Shown here in pieces: positions 59,640 through 64,000 of a stretch of DNA of 64,000 nucleotides (position 1 is its first letter; the number at the start of each line of letters is the position of its first letter). A model generated the notes under the pieces. The model worked only from the letters and a program-made list of their open reading frames with translations, did not search any database and was not told the origin of the DNA. Origin of the DNA: an uncultured Clostridia bacterium. Lineage in GTDB: Bacteria; Bacillota; Clostridia; TANB77; CAG-508. Location: the NCBI GenBank assembly GCA_934167965.1, contig CAKPMJ010000004.1, positions 1 to 64,000 of the forward strand, written 5' to 3'. Made by a program: the position numbers and the translations under genes.

Positions 59640-61784
59640 TTATTCTTTAACTGTTTCTTTTTTATTTCTAACAATATCTACTACATAAGTAATAGTGACT
59701 GTACAAACAGTTATAGCTAATAAAATTAAAATATATTGTGCTTTAAAGTTAGCTGTTGTAGGTACTAAAATTTCCCTTAAAAGCTTAATTGAATAAGTCA
59801 TAGGTAAATATGGTGTTAATACTCTAAATCCTTTATTTATAGTCTCTATAGGGAATGTTCCTCCTGATGCTGCCAATTGTAATACTAAGATAATAAGCGC
59901 TAAGAATTTTCCTATATCTCCAAAATTTCTAATTAAGAATTGTATTATGCTTATAAATGTTATTCCTATTAATATACTTGCACCATAATATAATGCTGCA
60001 TTTTGTAGTTCAAAACCTAATCCTAATTTTAATAATAAAGCTGTAACTATACCTTGAACTGCTCCTATTGCTATATAATATAAGTTTTGTAATAATTTAT
60101 TTTTAGCTGCACTATCTAAATATTTATATCTATTTTTTTGGTCATAATATAAAACAACATAACACATTAATGCACCAACCCATAATCCTATACATAAGAA
60201 TAATGGCGTAAATGCTATACCATAAGAGTCAACTTTTCCATTTGCCTCTGTCTTAAATTCTACTGGATCTTCTGAAAATTTATCTAATCCGTCTAATGTT
60301 TTTAATTCTTCTTTTGTATCTTTAATTCCATTATTTATTTCATCATTAAATGTTTTTGCTCCATCTGATAATTTCTTGCTACCTTCATAAGCTGACTTTG
60401 TTCCATCACTTAAAGTATTTAATGAAGTTTCAATTACTTTTGAATTTTTGTCTAATGTTTTTAATCCATTAGATAAATCTGTAGTTCCTGATTTTAAAGT
60501 TTTAGTTCCAGTTAATAATGTAGAAACTCCTGTATTTAATGACTTAGTTCCTTGACCTACTTTTTGTAATCCTGCTTTTAAATTTGTTATTCCTAAAGTT
60601 ATATTTGTAAGGTCCTTTGCTCCTAAAGCTAATTTATTGGTTCCATCATTTAATTCTTTTGCTCCTGCTTTTAAATCTGTACATTTTACTGATAACTTAC
60701 TTTTAGCTACTGAAATTAATGGTTTAGAAGCTTGTAATTTTTTATAATCTTTACTAGATGTAATTAAATCATATTTTGATAAAGCTCCATTAATAATTGC
60801 CAATTTTTGTTCTGATGTTAAACTTGTGTTTTTTGATGTCCCCTCAATTACCTTCAAAATATTTTCTTCTTTTTCGTTTACGCTTTCTACTCCATTTAAA
60901 TATGTAATTACCTGATTCGTTCCGTCAACATATTCACTTACTCCTGCATTTAAATCTGTAGCTCCCTTATTTAAATCTGTTATTCCATTTCCTAAACTTG
61001 TTATTCCTTCTTCACCTTTTTTTGATAATTCATTAACACCTTCATTAATTGTTTCCATTGAAGAATCTAATAATTTTGATCCATCAGATAAAGTTTTTAC
61101 TCCCTCTTCTGCTTTTAAAACTCCATTTGATATCTGTTTACTTCCTTTATATGCTGAGTTTACACCATCATCAAATTTAGTATAACTATCACTTAATTTG
61201 TTTGTTCCTTTATTAATTTGATCTATTCCTGATTTTAGACTTTCTGAACCATCTAAAATCTCTTTTGAACCATCAGCTATTGTTTGTAAGCTATCTGGTA
61301 CTTCTTGTAATTTCTCTGATAAATTTGCTACTATTTTACTGTTAACTTTTGCTTGTAAACTTGTTTCTACTGTTTTCATAGCACTTCCTATTATTTGAGT
61401 TGCTAAATAGTTACTTGCTTGGTTTGGACTATATGTTATTTCAGCAATTCTTTTATTTTCTGTTGAAGCACTATTTAAATATTCTGTAAAATTCTCTGGT
61501 ATTGTTATTTTAGCATAATATTCACCTTTATCCATTCCTGTATTTGCTTCTTCATCTTTAACTTCACAAATTTGGAAAGTTCCATCTTCTTTTAATTCAG
61601 ATACAAATTCTTTTCCCTGATTTTCTCCATCTTCACCTTTATCTAAATTAACTATGGCTATTTTTATATCACTTAAATCTCCATATGGATTCCAATAAGA
61701 TTTTAAATAGAAAAAGCTATATATTATTGGAATTAATAATACTACAATAAAGATGACTGTTTTCATGATTTTTTCTTTCTTCAT
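59640..61784 (-). CDS. YhgE/Pip-domain membrane protein
   Basis: 714 residues. N-terminal TM helix (TVIFIVVLLIPIIYSFFYLK), the YhgE-type SYWNPYGDLSDIKIAIVNLD, then a long extracytoplasmic region with repeats of the type LxxGxxxLxxG (e.g. DGSKEILDGSESLKSGIDQI, GVKTLSDGSKLLDSSMETIN), which form coiled beta-like rods in this family. Five or six TM helices close the protein (about 530-700; LALIILVLQLAASGGTFPIE), as in ABC-2-type permeases. Relatives include phage receptors and type VII secretion partners such as EsaA. Its function here is unknown. A TetR gene directly upstream probably controls it. Confidence 0.9.
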   Translation of the reverse strand: MKKEKIMKTVIFIVVLLIPIIYSFFYLKSYWNPYGDLSDIKIAIVNLDKGEDGENQGKEFVSELKEDGTFQICEVKDEEANTGMDKGEYYAKITIPENFTEYLNSASTENKRIAEITYSPNQASNYLATQIIGSAMKTVETSLQAKVNSKIVANLSEKLQEVPDSLQTIADGSKEILDGSESLKSGIDQINKGTNKLSDSYTKFDDGVNSAYKGSKQISNGVLKAEEGVKTLSDGSKLLDSSMETINEGVNELSKKGEEGITSLGNGITDLNKGATDLNAGVSEYVDGTNQVITYLNGVESVNEKEENILKVIEGTSKNTSLTSEQKLAIINGALSKYDLITSSKDYKKLQASKPLISVAKSKLSVKCTDLKAGAKELNDGTNKLALGAKDLTNITLGITNLKAGLQKVGQGTKSLNTGVSTLLTGTKTLKSGTTDLSNGLKTLDKNSKVIETSLNTLSDGTKSAYEGSKKLSDGAKTFNDEINNGIKDTKEELKTLDGLDKFSEDPVEFKTEANGKVDSYGIAFTPLFLCIGLWVGALMCYVVLYYDQKNRYKYLDSAAKNKLLQNLYYIAIGAVQGIVTALLLKLGLGFELQNAALYYGASILIGITFISIIQFLIRNFGDIGKFLALIILVLQLAASGGTFPIETINKGFRVLTPYLPMTYSIKLLREILVPTTANFKAQYILILLAITVCTVTITYVVDIVRNKKETVKE

Positions 61785-61806
61785 TTTTACTCCTCCTAAT
61801 TTTATT

Positions 61807-62370
61807 CTATTTTATTAAACCATTTTTTAATATTTTCGAAATGGTCTTTGCTATCATTTGTTCATCTATTTCATTTTTAGTATCATCCCATTCAAATATT
61901 AAAGCAAGATACATTTTATATATCAAAAATGCTGTAATATCTAAATTTTCGTATTCTATATATCCTTTTTCTTTAGCTAATTCTAGTTTTGTCCTTATGT
62001 AATTTTGAATTTGTTCATCAATTAGTTTTAAATTTTCAATTATAACTGGATTTTTAAGCCATTCGGCTTCTCTTGCAATTATATTTAAAAAATTTTTTTC
62101 TTTTCTATATTGAAGTAACCTATAAATTGCTGTATTTACGGTATCAAAAAAGTCTAAATTCATGCTTTCAACTTCTTCTACAATTTGCCTCATTTCCTTG
62201 ATTTCCTCTTCGATAAAGTATTTTAACAATTCTTCTTTACTATTAAAATACATATATATAGTCTTTTTAGTTACTCCAGCTTCTCTTGCAATTTCATCCA
62301 TGGATACTTTCTTAAATCCAAACTGATAAAACAATTTTCTTGCTGCTTCTATTATTTGTTCTTTTTTCAT
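61807..62370 (-). CDS. TetR/AcrR-family transcriptional regulator
   Basis: About 187 residues. N-terminal helix-turn-helix: EAARKLFYQFGFKKVSMDEI then AREAGVTKKTIYMYFNSKEE, a textbook TetR DNA-binding domain; the C-terminal ~130 residues are the variable ligand-binding domain. Start taken at the ATG at 62370, with GGGAG eight bases upstream (another ATG lies at 62385). It precedes the YhgE/Pip gene by 22 bp in one operon and probably represses it through the site at 62442-62453. Confidence 0.93.
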   Translation of the reverse strand: MKKEQIIEAARKLFYQFGFKKVSMDEIAREAGVTKKTIYMYFNSKEELLKYFIEEEIKEMRQIVEEVESMNLDFFDTVNTAIYRLLQYRKEKNFLNIIAREAEWLKNPVIIENLKLIDEQIQNYIRTKLELAKEKGYIEYENLDITAFLIYKMYLALIFEWDDTKNEIDEQMIAKTISKILKNGLIK

Positions 62371-62441
62371 CTCCCTCGCTCCCATCTATATACTATATTA
62401 TATTCATTGTTAAATTGTTACTGGTATACTGTTCTAGTTTT

Positions 62442-62472
62442 GTAGTATACTACCATTTTCCTTTTTTGTCAA
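62442..62472 (-). promoter_or_regulatory. Promoter with probable TetR operator for the TetR-YhgE operon
   Basis: On the minus strand TTGACA (62467-62472) and TATACT (62444-62449) are 17 bp apart. The -10 box is embedded in the perfect 12-bp palindrome GTAGTATACTAC (62442-62453). A related sequence, ACAGTATACCAG, follows at about 62422-62433, so two operator sites may flank the transcription start. Confidence 0.75.
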
Positions 62473-62492
62473 TACATTACAATAAAAAAATA

Positions 62493-62520
62493 GTAGAATT
62501 AACTTATTTTTTAATTCTAC
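62493..62520 (-). terminator. Terminator of the VanW-family gene
   Basis: GTAGAATTAA...TTAATTCTAC (10-bp stem, eight-base loop) ten bases after the stop, followed by TATTTTTTTATTG on the minus strand. Confidence 0.92.
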
Positions 62521-62530
62521 CATTTGTTTA

Positions 62531-63817
62531 CTAATAATTAACTTTATATATTTTGCAAGTTGTTGAACCTTTTTTAGCTTTCATTACAAGCTTTACTGCA
62601 TATTTCTTATTATTTTTTATTCTTAAATTATTTACACCATATGTAACCGTGGCATCATTTCCTGTTGTAGTATATGAGACCGCTTTACTATGTTCATGTC
62701 TTTCTACTATTTTTAGTTTTGCCTTTTTAGCTGTCTGGTATAGTGTTGTGCTTACTTGACAAATACCACCACCTAATCCTAAAGCGTTTTTTTTGTTTAC
62801 AAATACTGTAGCCATTTTATATCCTTTTGCCTTTGTTGCTTTTCCAACAGTATTAAACCAATTAAATGTTTCTCCTGGTTTAAGCACTAATCCATTTATT
62901 GCTTCACATGCTAATCTTAAATTAGTATTTCTATTGCTTCCACTACTATATGAAATTAATGTTACCTCTGAAATTAGTCCAGTATTTGTTTTAGAATTAC
63001 TGTAATTCTTACTATAAGCTTTTTTCTTATCTATCATTTTATAAGATCTTACTTTATAATAATAAGTTTTCTTTTTATTTAAATTTTTATTTACATATTC
63101 TGTTGTTTTATTATTTGATATGTTTTTAATCTTTTGATATTTTCCATTTTTACTTGTTGCCCTATAAATCACATATCCGCTTGCTTGTTTGTCCCTATTC
63201 CAAGTAATTGTGGCTTTTGTGTTGTTTCTATTCATTATAACACTTTTGATTTTTGCTTTTTTAGGTACAATTTTATATGTTTTCTTTACACTTCCTGTAT
63301 AATTTCCTTTTAATTTTATTTCAACAGATGCTTTTCCTGTTTTTACTGTATTTTTGTATTTTAAAGTGTAATCTCTTCTTTCAACTAGCTTTATGTTGCC
63401 ATTATATATTTTTACCCAAGTTTTTCTTTCTTTTCCTGTATATGTATAGTTTTCATTATTTACTTTTACATTTAACTGATTTATTGGTTTTCTATTTATT
63501 TTAAAATATTTTGTTACTGTTCCTGTATAATCTCCAATTCCTGTTATTTGTATGCTTGCTGTTCCAACATTTACATTGTTATAATATGCTAATGTATAGT
63601 CTGTTCCTTCTACTAATACTCTATAGCCTTGTTCTATTCTTATTGTTGGTCTTATTTCTTTTCCTGCATAATTATAATCTGCTATTGAGTTTATTGTAGT
63701 ATTTGCAATTTGTTCTGGAACTGCTCCATCTGCCATTACATAATTATTAATTAATACTTGTACCCCTAATATAATTAATAATGTTATCAAAATTTTTTTG
63801 ATGCTTGTTTTTTTCAT
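62531..63817 (-). CDS. Secreted VanW-family protein with Ig/Fn3-like N-terminal domains
   Basis: 428 residues. Signal peptide (KKILITLLIILGVQVLINNY, ending near VMADG), two ~80-residue beta domains of one type (GYRVLVEGTDYTLAYYNNVN..GDYTGTVTKYFKI and the second ..RRDYTLKYKNTVKTGKASVE..GNYTGSVKKTYKI), then an Fn3-like domain (about 195-280; GYVIYRATSKNGKYQKIKNI). The C-terminal VanW domain follows (LKPGETFNWFNTVGKATKAK, ALGLGGGICQVSTTLYQTAK, RHEHSKAVSYTTTGNDATVT). VanW-like proteins occur in cell-wall contexts; enzymatic activity is not known. Terminator at 62493-62520. Confidence 0.9.
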   Translation of the reverse strand: MKKTSIKKILITLLIILGVQVLINNYVMADGAVPEQIANTTINSIADYNYAGKEIRPTIRIEQGYRVLVEGTDYTLAYYNNVNVGTASIQITGIGDYTGTVTKYFKINRKPINQLNVKVNNENYTYTGKERKTWVKIYNGNIKLVERRDYTLKYKNTVKTGKASVEIKLKGNYTGSVKKTYKIVPKKAKIKSVIMNRNNTKATITWNRDKQASGYVIYRATSKNGKYQKIKNISNNKTTEYVNKNLNKKKTYYYKVRSYKMIDKKKAYSKNYSNSKTNTGLISEVTLISYSSGSNRNTNLRLACEAINGLVLKPGETFNWFNTVGKATKAKGYKMATVFVNKKNALGLGGGICQVSTTLYQTAKKAKLKIVERHEHSKAVSYTTTGNDATVTYGVNNLRIKNNKKYAVKLVMKAKKGSTTCKIYKVNY

Positions 63818-63916
63818 TTTTCTCCCTTTCTTTCGTTAAAAATTAAACATTATTATATTATCATATTTCTATGCAAAAGCACAAGTATTTTTTCAAAAAT
63901 TTAATATTTTTTTCTA

Positions 63917-63945
63917 TGGACAAATTTACTGCTTTATGGTATTAT
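63917..63945 (+). promoter_or_regulatory. Promoter of the gene at the right edge
   Basis: TGGACA (63917-63922), 17 bp, TATTAT (63940-63945) on the plus strand, ~30 bp before the ATG at 63976. Confidence 0.75.
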
Positions 63946-63975
63946 TGTATTTATAAAAATATTGGAGGTATAAAT

Positions 63976-64000
63976 ATGTCTAAATTATTAAAAACTTTAC
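63976..64000 (+). CDS. Start of a gene cut by the window edge
   Basis: ATG at 63976 with GGAGG eight bases upstream and a good promoter. Only MSKLLKTL is visible, too little to identify. It is divergent from the VanW-family gene. Confidence 0.75.

Overview
The window is AT-rich DNA from a spore-forming, Gram-positive (monoderm) Firmicute, most likely an anaerobic member of the Clostridia. The support is a set of sporulation genes (dpaA, spoIIIAA, an alpha/beta-type SASP), Firmicutes housekeeping genes (rny, rnr, mrnC, rbgA, the ireB-ruvX-DUF1292 trio, mutS2, rqcH), a T-box leader on pheST, an L21-type leader on rplU, strong sigma-A promoters (TTGACA, 17 bp, TATAAT-like) and no outer-membrane genes. 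A species cannot be named. Nearly all genes lie on the minus strand. The plus-strand genes are rqcH, mutS2, asnB and a partial gene at the right edge.

Layout. 1-236: a strong leftward promoter with an rRNA-operon-like leader. 237-4232: dpaA (C-terminus frameshifted), rbgA-mrnC, and a small nucleotide/housecleaning group. 4287-9374: one operon with a VirB2-like small membrane protein, a large TadZ/CpaE-like protein, a GAF plus degenerate-GGDEF protein, then ireB-ruvX-DUF1292. 9394-24759: housekeeping genes (cell-wall hydrolase, cyclophilin, radA, thioesterase, pgi, rpmA/rplU, rny, rnr, spoIIIAA, yebC). 25014-26312: a pilin-anchored protein whose last ~55 residues look like the variable region of a diversity-generating retroelement (DGR). 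26730-32199: yihY, an acyl-CoA ligase, and an unusual radical SAM / asparagine-synthetase-like / NUDIX operon. 32427-37201: pheST with its T-box, and an Rpn/PD-(D/E)XK protein. 37533-50603: a 13-kb Tad-type pilus locus. 50730-63817: HAD phosphatase, SASP, rqcH, a REP-associated transposase, mutS2, asnB, a YhgE/Pip exporter-like protein with its TetR regulator, and a VanW-family protein.

Three systems stand out. (1) A REP/RAYT system: one Y1 transposase gene (54215-55018), bracketed by inverted arms, plus a family of long palindromes at six places. The palindromes share the outer block GGGGACGGTTCT and the inner block AACTYTGGGACACAT. The segment between these blocks differs between copies, but the two arms of each well-preserved copy stay complementary. 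Copies have supplied the last codons of rnr and the stop codon of rqcH, and one reaches the ribosome binding site of a HAD gene. (2) A Tad-like pilus system: SAF/CpaB protein, two ParA-like proteins with eroded P-loops, TadA ATPase, a fused TadB-TadC membrane protein, and five pilin-like proteins sharing a MENASKAL N-terminus. No prepilin peptidase is in view, and a second TadZ-like protein sits 40 kb away. (3) A DGR-type variable surface protein with no reverse transcriptase in the window, so any diversification would act in trans.

All calls come from reading the sequence and translations. No database search was possible.
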